NCBI GenBank assembly: GCA_031549725.1
Contig: JAVBPH010000046.1
Span: 1-64,000 of the forward strand
Origin: UBA937 sp031549725
Lineage (GTDB): Bacteria; Spirochaetota; Spirochaetia; Treponematales; Breznakiellaceae
DNA: 64,000 nucleotides
Reading direction: 5' to 3'
Below are positions 51,650 to 60,790 of the stretch, piece after piece. The notes under the pieces are model-generated. The model was not told the origin of the DNA and did not search any database. It saw only the letters and a list, made by a program, of their open reading frames with translations. The position numbers and the translations under genes are program-made. Every line of letters starts with the position of its first letter. Within the stretch, counting starts at the first letter, position 1.

Positions 51650-53815
51650 TTATCTTGAAAGCAAAACCGTTATGCTCTGGGCTTTTACCAGATAACTGTC
51701 CTGGGGGTCCAGCAGAATCTCATGACCGTTGGGCATAATATCATTGGGGCTGTCCAGGCCTGTGTCAATGGCGCTGTACCATTTCTTTTCATCAATTGAA
51801 GGATACACCTTAAAGGGAACCATCTTTGTACTCGCGTTAAACATGATGAAGAAATCATTGTCGTCCCGGTCAGCAAGGATATCGGCTTTGCTGCCGTCGA
51901 GCCGCAGGGACAGGAGAAGATTTATCTTGTCCCAGTTGGGAAGATTCCCTTCATCATCGAACCAGCTTATATCGGGAATTGCGTTATAGCTGCCGTCCAA
52001 ACCGGTGTAGAATTCGGGGCGCATAAAAGCCTGATGACGGAGACGGAAGGCTATCATCTCTTTTGAGAAACGGTAAAGATCAGCATTTGTTTTAAGCAGG
52101 GCCCAGTTATACCAGGATGTTTCATTGTCCTGGCAGTAAGCATTGTTGTTCCCGTTCTGGGTCCTCGCAATTTCATCGCCTCCAAGGATCATGGGAGTTC
52201 CCAGGGAAATCATCATGGTGGCTATATAATTTTTCATCTGCCGTTCCCGCACTGATTCAATTGCCTGATTTCTTGAAGGACCCTCAAATCCATAATTGCT
52301 GCTGTAATTTTCATTACTGCCGTCCCGGTTATCTTCCCCGTTTTCATCGTTATGTTTCCGCTCGTAGCAAACCAGATCCCGGAGGGTGAAGCCGTCATGG
52401 CTGGTAATAAAATTAATAGAATGGAAGGGTTTTCTGCCGTCCCTCAAATAGAGATCCGAGCTCCCTGAAATTCTTGTAGCCAGATGCCGGACTTCGGATT
52501 TGTCGCCTCTCCAGAATTTACGGACATCATCCCGGTAACGGTCATTCCATTCTGCCCAGCGGCCGCCGGGGAACCAACCCACCTGGTATGCTCCTCCGGC
52601 ATCCCAGGCTTCTGCAATAATTTTTGTGTGCCGGAGGACAGGGTCTTCCGCGATTTGTTCAAGGACCGGAGGATTTTCCATAAGACGCCCCTGCTGATCC
52701 CTTCCAAGAATTGCCCCCAGGTCAAAACGGAATCCGTCCACATGCATATCCACCACCCAGTAACGGAGGCAGTCCAAAATAAAGGACCGGACCGCAGGAT
52801 GATTGCAGTTTACCGTATTACCGCAGCCAGAATAATTTTTGTAATACCGTTTGTTTTCATCCAGCATGTAATAAATTGTGTTATCCAAACCGCGGAATGA
52901 AAAAGTTGGTCCCCGCTCGTTGCCTTCGGCGGTGTGATTGAATACAATGTCCAGGATTACTTCAATTCCGGCCTTATGAAGTTCCCGGACCATTTCCTTG
53001 AATTCCTTGACCTGTCCTCCGGGGGTTTTGTCGGATGAATACGAACTTTTCGGGGCAAAAAAAGCAACCGTGGAATAGCCCCAGTAATTGTAAAGCCGTT
53101 CCCCTGTTCTGGGGTTGATCTTATCATTTTCCCTTTCATTGAATTCATGAATGGGAAGCAATTCCAGGCTGGTAATCCCCAGATCCTTTAAATAAGGAAT
53201 TGTCTCAATCATACCCCGGTATGTTCCTGGGTGTTTTACTTCTGAACTTGGATGTATTGTCATTCCCCTGACATGGGTTTCGTAAAGAACGCTATGGCGC
53301 AGAGGGTAATTCAGGGGCTTGTCTCCCTGCCAGTCAAATTCATTATCCGTCACAATACAACGCGGATTAAACTGTATGTCATCTTTATAGGAAAAGGATA
53401 AATCACTGTAGGGACCTTCGGGATTGTATGCCTTGGCTGCATTAATATCCCAATTGGTCAAATCGGTCAGGGCCCTGGCGTAGGGATCAATCAGGGCTTT
53501 GTGTGCATTGTACCGTAATCCTTTTTCCGGGATATACGGGCCATCGGCCCGGTAAAGATAAAGCGCCCCGGTTCCAATTCCCCTGATCAGGCAATGCCAG
53601 ATATCTCCGGTTCTGTTCTTTTGGGGATCCAGGGGAAATTCTATGAAAGGACTTTCAGGGCTGCTATTTTCAAAAATCACAAGGGTAATGGACATTGCAT
53701 GCCGTGAAAATAAAGAGAAATTAATTCCATGTTCTGTTAAGGTTGCCCCCAAAGGCAGGGGAGAACCCTGGTCAAGCACCAGATCTTTTAAGGCCATAAT
53801 TATATTGTAACACAT
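51650..53815 (-). CDS. glgX: Glycogen debranching enzyme (isoamylase family)
   Basis: A 721-residue GH13 enzyme cutting alpha-1,6 branches of glycogen. The N-terminal CBM48 domain (about 10-140) precedes the barrel, whose conserved regions DIVFNHT, DGFRFDLGA, the acid EAWDAGG and TSHDGF are all visible (region I-IV). A C-terminal beta domain ends the protein. The start is uncertain: the first ATG (53815) and a second at 53797 (MALKDLV) are both in frame with poor ribosome sites. Implies glycogen storage in this organism. Confidence 0.95.
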   Translation of the reverse strand: MCYNIIMALKDLVLDQGSPLPLGATLTEHGINFSLFSRHAMSITLVIFENSSPESPFIEFPLDPQKNRTGDIWHCLIRGIGTGALYLYRADGPYIPEKGLRYNAHKALIDPYARALTDLTNWDINAAKAYNPEGPYSDLSFSYKDDIQFNPRCIVTDNEFDWQGDKPLNYPLRHSVLYETHVRGMTIHPSSEVKHPGTYRGMIETIPYLKDLGITSLELLPIHEFNERENDKINPRTGERLYNYWGYSTVAFFAPKSSYSSDKTPGGQVKEFKEMVRELHKAGIEVILDIVFNHTAEGNERGPTFSFRGLDNTIYYMLDENKRYYKNYSGCGNTVNCNHPAVRSFILDCLRYWVVDMHVDGFRFDLGAILGRDQQGRLMENPPVLEQIAEDPVLRHTKIIAEAWDAGGAYQVGWFPGGRWAEWNDRYRDDVRKFWRGDKSEVRHLATRISGSSDLYLRDGRKPFHSINFITSHDGFTLRDLVCYERKHNDENGEDNRDGSNENYSSNYGFEGPSRNQAIESVRERQMKNYIATMMISLGTPMILGGDEIARTQNGNNNAYCQDNETSWYNWALLKTNADLYRFSKEMIAFRLRHQAFMRPEFYTGLDGSYNAIPDISWFDDEGNLPNWDKINLLLSLRLDGSKADILADRDDNDFFIMFNASTKMVPFKVYPSIDEKKWYSAIDTGLDSPNDIMPNGHEILLDPQDSYLVKAQSITVLLSR

Positions 53816-53883
53816 TTGCGGTAAATAAACCTAGGTTAGGATACATGGCAGGTTATGGAAAAGCTAAACAGATTGATTCGCAG

Positions 53884-54015
53884 GCGGGTTTCATACTCCG
53901 CTTTTTAGGGCGGTTTTTTGAAGCAACAAAGAAATTGTTTTGCGGGGTATGAAACCCGCATAAATCCATACCTTACAGAACCAACATACTCCGCTGCTTG
54001 CGGCGGGGTATGTTG
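53884..54015. repeat. Family C palindromic repeat, copy C3
   Basis: Outer arms GCGGGTTTCATACTCCGC (53884-53901) and GCGGGGTATGAAACCCGC (53942-53959) differ at one position. They enclose TCCGCTTTTTAGGGCGG and an AACAAA...TTGTT hairpin. The core ATAAATCCATACC...CAGAACCAACA matches C1 and C2, and a final CATACTCCGC...GCGGGGTATG hairpin (53985-54012) corresponds to their CCTCG/CGAGG one. Confidence 0.75.
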
Positions 54016-54082
54016 ATAATGAATAGAACAGGATGAATACAAACTGTCGGCAGGAATATTATGTGTAAGCAAGTATTGCCGG

Positions 54083-54817
54083 TTAAATTTGGGCTTTATC
54101 AAATAAGGTTACAAATTCTTTCTTAGAAATATCTTCAGCCCCAAACAGGTATTTATATTCCAGGGGCATTCCCAAATCCCAAAAGGCAAAACCCGTTTCT
54201 TCCAGGTACTTTGCGGTTTTTATAATTTGAATGCTGCCGGAGCTGTTTTCTGTCCTGAATCCGGAATAGCTGGTATACACTCTGCCCATGATAACTCCCA
54301 CTTCTCCTGCTACAAGTTTTCCCTCCCGGTAAAGACCAAAGGCAAGCATTTTTACCGGCTCCACCGGATTTTTCCATAATGAGATCAATACCCGGCAAAG
54401 ATCCCTGGTGAGCCAGTCATCTCCATGGGTGTCAACACATCTTTGGAGAATAAGTTCAAAGTTGTCATCCACTTTTAACTGATAATGATTAAGCAGACGT
54501 TTTATTGTTTTGCTGACATGCAGCCGGTCAAAAAACAAAACGGTCCGGATAAGATGATGTTTTGGCAGTAGAATAAATTCAAGTTTATTCTCCGAACCTG
54601 GGCTGTCATCTTCTTCCGGATCTTCCAGTTTCATGGACATAACCAGAAATCCTGCAGCCATGAGCCCCGCAATAAAAGAAGGTGAAAAATCCACAGCGAT
54701 ACAGAAATCTTCTTTATAGTTTGTCCAATCCATAGCCTGGACAATAAATTCCGGATCATCATTGGGATCAATAAACAAATACCCTGCCTGGGTGTATCGG
54801 ATAACTCCCTGGTTCAT
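54083..54817 (-). CDS. Aat-like (leucyl/phenylalanyl-tRNA-protein transferase fold) protein, altered active site
   Basis: 244 residues aligning by eye with Aat along its length: RLHVSKTIKRLL, LQRCVDTHGDDWLTRDL, KLVAGEVGVIMGRVYTS, then LGMPLEYKYLFGAEDISKKEF. But the GESMFS motif reads YSGFR, and the catalytic D-C-Q block of E. coli Aat reads WDLG, so Gln188 is replaced by Gly, with the WFPW N-terminal motif also missing. It overlaps the KtrA gene (ATGA) and is co-transcribed with KtrAB. An N-end-rule transferase role is doubtful; a related GNAT-fold acyl/aminoacyl transferase is possible. Confidence 0.75.
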   Translation of the reverse strand: MNQGVIRYTQAGYLFIDPNDDPEFIVQAMDWTNYKEDFCIAVDFSPSFIAGLMAAGFLVMSMKLEDPEEDDSPGSENKLEFILLPKHHLIRTVLFFDRLHVSKTIKRLLNHYQLKVDDNFELILQRCVDTHGDDWLTRDLCRVLISLWKNPVEPVKMLAFGLYREGKLVAGEVGVIMGRVYTSYSGFRTENSSGSIQIIKTAKYLEETGFAFWDLGMPLEYKYLFGAEDISKKEFVTLFDKAQI

Positions 54818-55530
54818 TTCTTCCTGACACCAAAAAATTCATGAAACTTTTCGCTGATTTTTTTGTGTTCCTTTACACTGAATACATATCCTGCAAAATC
54901 ATCCAGGGATTTATCATCTCCGCAAAGTAAAGCAATATCCCCGACCTTAAAAAGGTAATTCACGGAGAACTGTTCGAATTTAGTATCGGACTGACGGACC
55001 GCAATGAGGTTCAGGTGGTATTTAGACCTGAGTTCCGATTCCAGTACGGATTTGCCAATCATATATTCCGGGAGTTCAATTTCCACAATAGAAATACTTT
55101 CGCTTATAGGGAAATAATTCAGAAGGACATCCGAAAGCAAAAGGGGAGTAATGCGTTTTGCCGCTTCCTTGCTGGGGAAAATGATTTTTGTAGCCCCCAC
55201 CAGTTCAAGAATTTCCGCGTGGGCTTCTGTTTCAGCTTTTACAATAATCGTTTTTATATTTAGTTTTGCACAATAACTGGTTGCGAGGATAGATGCTTCA
55301 ATCCTGTCACCCATATCAATAATGACAGCATCAACCTGGGCAGGCAGGATCTTCTGGAGATTTTCAATATTGAGCACATCAAGCACCACAGCTCCGGCGG
55401 ATGTATCCTTGTAGAGATCTATAACCTCCCGGTCCTTGTCTATAATAAAAACATCCACATCCAAATTAATCAATTCATCCATCACACTTTTTCCAAAATG
55501 TCCTAATCCCAAAATTGCTACTTGTTTCAT
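54814..55530 (-). CDS. ktrA: Ktr/Trk potassium uptake regulatory subunit (RCK)
   Basis: A 238-residue cytoplasmic gating ring protein. RCK_N Rossmann motif GLGHFGKSV (about 7-15) binds NAD(H)/ADP or ATP; RCK_C lies at about 140-215. It controls the adjacent membrane subunit. GGGGTA precedes the ATG. Three bases separate it from ktrB and it overlaps the Aat-like gene. Confidence 0.92.
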   Translation of the reverse strand: MKQVAILGLGHFGKSVMDELINLDVDVFIIDKDREVIDLYKDTSAGAVVLDVLNIENLQKILPAQVDAVIIDMGDRIEASILATSYCAKLNIKTIIVKAETEAHAEILELVGATKIIFPSKEAAKRITPLLLSDVLLNYFPISESISIVEIELPEYMIGKSVLESELRSKYHLNLIAVRQSDTKFEQFSVNYLFKVGDIALLCGDDKSLDDFAGYVFSVKEHKKISEKFHEFFGVRKK

Positions 55531-55533
55531 TTT

Positions 55534-56889
55534 TTACCCCAATATGATATTTCCCTCGGGATAGGTAATATCATAAATTTTATGCCTGGATGCGGGGAAA
55601 GCCAGGGCTATCAGTCCGACCCTTCCTGCAAACATCACCCCAATAATTACTAATTTTCCCCAGACGCTTAACTCGGTGGTAAGCCCAAGGGTTAATCCTA
55701 CGGTTCCAAAGGCTGAAAATACTTCAAAAAGAATCCATTCCAGACTTGCCCCCTCGAAACTTTCAAAAATACTCAGCGCGGTAGAACAAATAAACAGCAG
55801 CGCAACAGCCTTTAAAAAATACATCACCCCATTATGAATGGTCTGTGAACCCAGCCGGTGATGACGGATTTTGATATCCCCATTTTTATCAGGACGGTTA
55901 ATCATAACAACGATGATAACAAACAATGTAGTAACCTTTATCCCCCCTGCGATTGATCCTGGAGCACCCCCAAAAATCATCAATATGGCGGTAAGTATTT
56001 TTGACGGCTGACTTAGCAGGTTCTGCGGAATCAAATCAAATCCGGCGGTTCGTGGAGTTATAGCCTGAAACGCCGCATTCGATAATGCTACGGGAAAACT
56101 CATCCCCTCATAACACCGGTTGAATTCCATAATAAGAAACCAGACAGTACCAAAGAGTATAAGGATACCAGTCATGGCAAGCACCACCGTACTGTGATAA
56201 CTAAGCCGTTTCTTTTTTAACAGAAGTTTTCTGGATACATCATTAAGAACAATAAACCCAAGACCTCCGGCGACAATAAGTATCATGATTACAATCTGAA
56301 CAGGAATGTTGGAAACAAAACTTTGAAGATTATCCGGGAATATGGAGAACCCGGCATTACAGAAAGAAGATACCGCATGAAAGATCCCCGCAAAAAACCA
56401 GTCCCTGACACCTGCTTTATAAAACAGAATTGAAAGAAGCATCGCCCCGGAGGCTTCAATCAGGATTGTGAAAAAAATAATATTCCTGACAATTTTTTTT
56501 GTATTATATTCTACCCCTTCAACAAAAAAACTGCGAATAGTATTAATCCGCCTGAAGGGAAGTCTGTTCCCAGGAATGGTCATTAAAATTGATGTAAAGC
56601 TGATTATTCCCAGCCCCCCAATTTGAATAAGTAAAATGATAATGATTTGCCCGAAGCGACTGAAACCGACCGTATTAACAGAACCTAAACCCGTAACACA
56701 TACCGCAGAGGTAGCTGTAAAAAGCGCGTCGATTAAGGTCAAAGGGGACCTGTCCTCAGGGAATCCAACCCATGCAGCAGGAAGCATAAGAAGTACTGTC
56801 CCAATGCTAATTATTATGATAAAAAAAGCGAGAAGATAATAAGCATCGGATCGGCTAAATGGATTCATACTTTTTCTTAAGATAATCAT
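55534..56889 (-). CDS. ktrB: Potassium transporter membrane subunit (TrkH/KtrB type)
   Basis: A 451-residue membrane protein with about eight helices plus pore loops. The four filter-like motifs of the family are visible as TSAVCVTGLGSV, SSFCNAGFS, TPRTAGFD and FSAFGTVGLTLG. It takes up K+ with Na+ or H+. Two possible starts: ATG at 56889 (MIILRK, with GGAAAAAG) and the in-frame ATG seven codons later. It leads the operon ktrB-ktrA-aat-like. Confidence 0.93.
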   Translation of the reverse strand: MIILRKSMNPFSRSDAYYLLAFFIIIISIGTVLLMLPAAWVGFPEDRSPLTLIDALFTATSAVCVTGLGSVNTVGFSRFGQIIIILLIQIGGLGIISFTSILMTIPGNRLPFRRINTIRSFFVEGVEYNTKKIVRNIIFFTILIEASGAMLLSILFYKAGVRDWFFAGIFHAVSSFCNAGFSIFPDNLQSFVSNIPVQIVIMILIVAGGLGFIVLNDVSRKLLLKKKRLSYHSTVVLAMTGILILFGTVWFLIMEFNRCYEGMSFPVALSNAAFQAITPRTAGFDLIPQNLLSQPSKILTAILMIFGGAPGSIAGGIKVTTLFVIIVVMINRPDKNGDIKIRHHRLGSQTIHNGVMYFLKAVALLFICSTALSIFESFEGASLEWILFEVFSAFGTVGLTLGLTTELSVWGKLVIIGVMFAGRVGLIALAFPASRHKIYDITYPEGNIILG

Positions 56890-56980
56890 AGTCTTTTTCC
56901 GGGGTTAATCAAGGGTTTAGAGGTCTGGGCTTTTGGTTTTTTATGGGAATGTTGTGATGTGAATGAAGTGTTATTACAGA

Positions 56981-57021
56981 ACACAGAGGAAGAATATTTA
57001 TAGTAATTGTAACACAGAGGA
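56981..57021 (+). repeat. ACACAGAGGA motifs beside RAYT2 (3' side)
   Basis: Two copies of ACACAGAGGA at 56981-56990 and 57012-57021 in the 332-base gap between ktrB and the second RAYT gene. Both sit in a similar TTATTACA/TAATTGTA context, as does the copy at 57807 on the other side of the gene. The rest of 56890-57221 is AT-rich with no other feature recognised. Confidence 0.6.
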
Positions 57022-57221
57022 GAAATATCTGAATATAATGATCGAAAATTAGTGGAATTTTTCTTTGCTTTTTCAGTAACGATTCTATTTACGATTATTT
57101 TGTCATTTTTTTTGTTTGATGTGTTTTATTTTTTACATGTTCTTTTTTCTGTTAACAGAAGATATAATAAGACCATACATTATTTCTTAAAGAGGATTTT
57201 TTCTTTTTAGACCTTAAAACC

Positions 57222-57737
57222 TTATCGATGAAATGTCTTACAGTGTTCATAAAGTTTTTGGATCATGATACTGTCTGTATCTATAATTCCCTTCAATTTA
57301 TTTAGATAATGATATAAGCCGCTGTGTTTAAAATTTTTTGCATATTGTACAAGTTTTGCTTCGATTGGATTTTTTACTATATATTCAAAGGTCGTCACAA
57401 ATTGTTTTACTGTTTCAATTATCCTGGAAAAATACCGCTCTTTCCACAATCTTCCACTGATTCCCATCTTCCGATTGTAAGCTTTGGCAAAAACACTGTT
57501 GATCCATTGCATAATTCGGGGGAGAGAAGAGTCTTTTCCAGGGGTAAGTATAAAATGGATGTGATTCCCCATAATGCAAAAATTTCTTACCCTGAAAGAA
57601 TGCTTCTTTCTGCACCTGATAATAATATCAAGCAAAAGAACCGTAATGACATCATCGTCAAAGATGATTTCGTCCCGGTTGATCTTACATATCACATGGT
57701 ATGAAGCCCCGGATTTGAGTTGTCTGCGTCTGTTCAT
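57222..57737 (-). CDS. RAYT / IS200-type Y1 transposase-like protein
   Basis: A 171-residue REP-associated tyrosine transposase-like protein, a distant paralogue of the one at 43762. The HUH motif is GNHIHFILTPG, and the catalytic tyrosine is present in GRLWKERYFSRIIE. The IVKNPIEAKLV block follows. The gene is AT-rich relative to its neighbours. It is flanked by ACACAGAGGA motifs rather than by terminal inverted repeats. It is likely the active member of the pair and a candidate for moving the palindromic repeats of families A-C. Confidence 0.88.
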   Translation of the reverse strand: MNRRRQLKSGASYHVICKINRDEIIFDDDVITVLLLDIIIRCRKKHSFRVRNFCIMGNHIHFILTPGKDSSLPRIMQWINSVFAKAYNRKMGISGRLWKERYFSRIIETVKQFVTTFEYIVKNPIEAKLVQYAKNFKHSGLYHYLNKLKGIIDTDSIMIQKLYEHCKTFHR

Positions 57738-57806
57738 ATCTATGAATATGGTATTGAGAATGCATATTGCTTTGAATAAATGATAAAATAGTGAGAAATT
57801 GTTATT

Positions 57807-57816
57807 ACACAGAGGA
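57807..57816 (+). repeat. ACACAGAGGA motif beside RAYT2 (5' side)
   Basis: One copy within TTATTACACAGAGGAAA, 70 bases upstream of the RAYT start and in direct orientation with the copies at 56981 and 57012. Confidence 0.55.
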
Positions 57817-57838
57817 AAATAAAAACATCTCCCCTTAT

Positions 57839-58198
57839 TTACTGTTTTCCCTTTTCTTCCTTAACCCTGAATATAATTATCTTTTTTATCAAATCCATGG
57901 GTATAGGCATATCCAGGGGCAATTGAATGGAACCTTTATTTTTTTTATAAGGAGCCAGTTCTTCCTGGAATGCTTCTACGCCGCTTGGGGTTGGGTAAAT
58001 GCCAATATGATGTTTAAAAGCAGCAAAATGAATAAGATTTTTTCCATTCAATTCGAAGGTTGGCATTTGGTAGCTGATTTTTTCTTTGACTTCCGGTACG
58101 AGTTTTTTGATGAGACTCCTTATATCCTGAAGTCTCCTCTGTGTTTCACCGGAAAAAGTATCAATATATTCATCTATAGTTTGGAATTTTCCGCTCAT
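57839..58198 (-). CDS. DUF1801/YdhG-like protein
   Basis: A 119-residue protein of the YdhG/DUF1801 family, small alpha/beta proteins related to frataxin-like folds. Marks are YIDTFSGETQRRLQDIRSLI, ISYQMPTFELNGKNLIHFAAFKHHIGIYPTPSG and the C-terminal PLDMPIPMDLI block. The frame is open to 58309, overlapping the FtsK 3' end, but the family starts near the ATG at 58198. No strong ribosome site. Function uncertain. Confidence 0.82.
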   Translation of the reverse strand: MSGKFQTIDEYIDTFSGETQRRLQDIRSLIKKLVPEVKEKISYQMPTFELNGKNLIHFAAFKHHIGIYPTPSGVEAFQEELAPYKKNKGSIQLPLDMPIPMDLIKKIIIFRVKEEKGKQ

Positions 58199-58229
58199 AG
58201 TTTGATTATAATATAAATCAAATAATTTT

Positions 58230-60785
58230 CTATATTCCTCTGAGGAGTTCCCTGGGTTTTGATCCCTGGGCAGGGCCGACGATTCCTCTGTGTTCCATTT
58301 CTTCCACAAGCCTGGCGGCTCTGTTGTATCCGATTTTCAGGCGCCGCTGGATATAACTGGCACTGGCCTTCCCCTGGGACATGACAATTTCCAGGGCTTT
58401 TTCATATAAGGGATCTTCCCCGTCGGAGAACAATGATGGGCCGTTATCCTCTTCTTCTTCAAAAAAGATTTCATCATCAATATAATCGGGTTCTCCTAAG
58501 GTTTTTACATATTCCACCACCCGTTCCACTTCTTCCTCTGAGACAAAGGCGCCCTGGATGCGGATTGGGAAGGGGTCAACCACTCCGGCATAGAGCATAT
58601 CCCCCCGGCCAAGGAGCTTTTCCGCTCCTACCATGTCGATAATAATACGGCTGTCCATTTTGCTGGCCACCATAAAAGCTATTCTGCTGGGGATGTTTGC
58701 CTTGATAAGCCCGGTGATCACATCGATTGAAGGTCGCTGGGTAGCCAGAACCAGATGGATTCCTACTGCCCGGCTCATGGCGGCCAACCGGGCTACGGTG
58801 GATTCCAATTCTTTCCCGGTGGTTGCCATGAGATCAGCGAACTCGTCGATAATCACAACTATGTAGGGCATCAATTCTGTAGCAATATTCCGTTCCTTTA
58901 TCCGTTTGTTATAACTGCGGATATCCCTGACTCCCATGGAATCAAGGCAGGCATACCTGCGTTCCATTTCATAAATGCAATACTGCAGCGCCTGGAAGGC
59001 TTTCTTCGGTTCGGTAATAACCGGGGTAAGCAGATGGGGAATATCATTGTAGAGTTTAAGCTCCACAATTTTAGGATCAATCAACATGAGGCGGCATTCA
59101 TGAGGGGCCCGTTGGTATAAAATAGAAAGGATAATTGAATTAACACAGACTGATTTTCCCGATCCGGTTGAACCTGCGATCAGCAGGTGAGGAGTCTGGA
59201 CCAGATCCAAGGTCTGGGCTTCACCGGTAATATCCTTTCCAAGGATAACCGGAATTTCCAGTTTTTTCCCCTCCCGTTTCAGTTCCCCCTCAACAATTTC
59301 CCTGAATGATACGATATTTCGCTTGCTGTTGGGAACTTCAATTCCAACTGCATGTTTTCCCGGAATAGGAGCCACAATACGGACGCTTGATGCAGCCAGC
59401 CTGAGGGCAATGTTGTCCTGGAGGTTTACTATTTTGGAAAGTTTAACCCCCGGCGCCGGAAGAATTTCAAACATGGTGATAACCGGCCCTTTTCGGATAC
59501 CCGTTACCTCCGCCTGAATATTGAATTCCTTAAGGGTTTCCTTCAGGGTAACCGCCGCATCCCGGGTGGCCTGATCAATAAGCCAGTATTCCCCATCGGG
59601 ATACTGGTTCAGAATCCCTTCCACTGGAATTTTGTAGGGACCCCGGGGCCTGCGTTTTTTTACCGGAAGAGAACCGAAATCAGATTCCTCGGTGCTGTGT
59701 TTTTCCAGGGCTGCGGTCCTTGATTTTTTTTCCGCTTCTATTTCCGCCGCTGAAATCGCCTTTTCGAGATCCGAGTCCAATTCATCATTGTCGGAATGAT
59801 GGGAATCAGGTTCCATATCTAAATCATCCGGATCTTCAGGATCGTCCTGATCAAAAGCGTCATCCGTATTTTCCTGATAAGCATCTTCCTGGAATTGTTC
59901 ATCCTGGGATACATTTTTAAAAATATCTTCCTCGTTGAAGTCCAGGTTATCCAATGCCTTAAGTTCTTCCAGGCTGGCACTCAAATCTTCATCCACATCA
60001 AAGGGCAGTTCGGAACTTTCCATTTTTCTGAAGGTTTCGCTGCTGGCTAAGGGTTTCGGTTCCGGCAGACTGAAGCCAATGTTATCATCCAATGTAGGTT
60101 CTGCCGGCGGATCAGTATGATCCATACCGGTTTCATCAATATTTGATGCGGCCTCTGTGTAAATATCCTTTATATCCTTTGGATTAGTCTGAACCGGTAT
60201 ATCCTTAAGCAGATTCTTCCTGGGCTCATTTTTCTGTTTTTTATTCTTAAAAAGATGGAAGGAATCATTTTTTAAGTCAGGAACTTCCTTTTTTATCTGC
60301 AATTTTTCCTTTCCGGAGGGAACATCATTTTTCGTAAAAAGTATGATTTTCAGGGCGGTGATGATCAAACATTCTATTATCGTAACAATCAATATAATAG
60401 TAATAAAACCGACCCGGCCTGCCCTGGCGGCGAATGCATTCGTTTCATACCAGGCAGAAAAATCCTTTAATATACCAAAACCGATTGCCAGGGTGATCAG
60501 AGGAACTATACTTGCACAGAGGAGGAAAAGTCTGTCCGCTTTGTAGTCCGGGTCCGCCAGGGTGAGGGAAGCCCAGAAAAAGTATACCGGAATGATAAAG
60601 GCCATGGCTCCAAAGGCTCTGACAAAAAAAGCCCCCGGTCCCTTAACAAAGAGAGGAAGGTCAAATAGGGCAGCTGCTATGGAAAGGCCGAAGAAAATAG
60701 CCCCCAACCCCAGGATAAGGGCTCCCACAATGGCTGCTAAACGAATTTTTGATTCTGGCTCTGAAAAAGATGTCTTCCGGGGCAC
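58230..60785 (-). CDS. ftsK: DNA translocase FtsK
   Basis: An 851-residue hexameric motor that pumps chromosomal DNA through the closing septum. Residues 1-160 carry four membrane helices (shorter than the E. coli domain). An acidic, low-complexity linker is at about 200-365 (DDPEDPDDLD type). The motor (about 380-770) has Walker A AGSTGSGKS (about 533) and Walker B VIIDEFADLM. The gamma winged-helix domain that reads KOPS sites is at about 785-848. GTG start, five bases after the transglycosylase gene stop. Confidence 0.95.
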   Translation of the reverse strand: MPRKTSFSEPESKIRLAAIVGALILGLGAIFFGLSIAAALFDLPLFVKGPGAFFVRAFGAMAFIIPVYFFWASLTLADPDYKADRLFLLCASIVPLITLAIGFGILKDFSAWYETNAFAARAGRVGFITIILIVTIIECLIITALKIILFTKNDVPSGKEKLQIKKEVPDLKNDSFHLFKNKKQKNEPRKNLLKDIPVQTNPKDIKDIYTEAASNIDETGMDHTDPPAEPTLDDNIGFSLPEPKPLASSETFRKMESSELPFDVDEDLSASLEELKALDNLDFNEEDIFKNVSQDEQFQEDAYQENTDDAFDQDDPEDPDDLDMEPDSHHSDNDELDSDLEKAISAAEIEAEKKSRTAALEKHSTEESDFGSLPVKKRRPRGPYKIPVEGILNQYPDGEYWLIDQATRDAAVTLKETLKEFNIQAEVTGIRKGPVITMFEILPAPGVKLSKIVNLQDNIALRLAASSVRIVAPIPGKHAVGIEVPNSKRNIVSFREIVEGELKREGKKLEIPVILGKDITGEAQTLDLVQTPHLLIAGSTGSGKSVCVNSIILSILYQRAPHECRLMLIDPKIVELKLYNDIPHLLTPVITEPKKAFQALQYCIYEMERRYACLDSMGVRDIRSYNKRIKERNIATELMPYIVVIIDEFADLMATTGKELESTVARLAAMSRAVGIHLVLATQRPSIDVITGLIKANIPSRIAFMVASKMDSRIIIDMVGAEKLLGRGDMLYAGVVDPFPIRIQGAFVSEEEVERVVEYVKTLGEPDYIDDEIFFEEEEDNGPSLFSDGEDPLYEKALEIVMSQGKASASYIQRRLKIGYNRAARLVEEMEHRGIVGPAQGSKPRELLRGI

Positions 60786-60790
60786 GCTGA

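Noticed and set aside
58199..58309. Extended N-terminus of the DUF1801 protein
   Set aside because: It overlaps the ftsK end and has no family similarity; the usual family start is the ATG at 58198.
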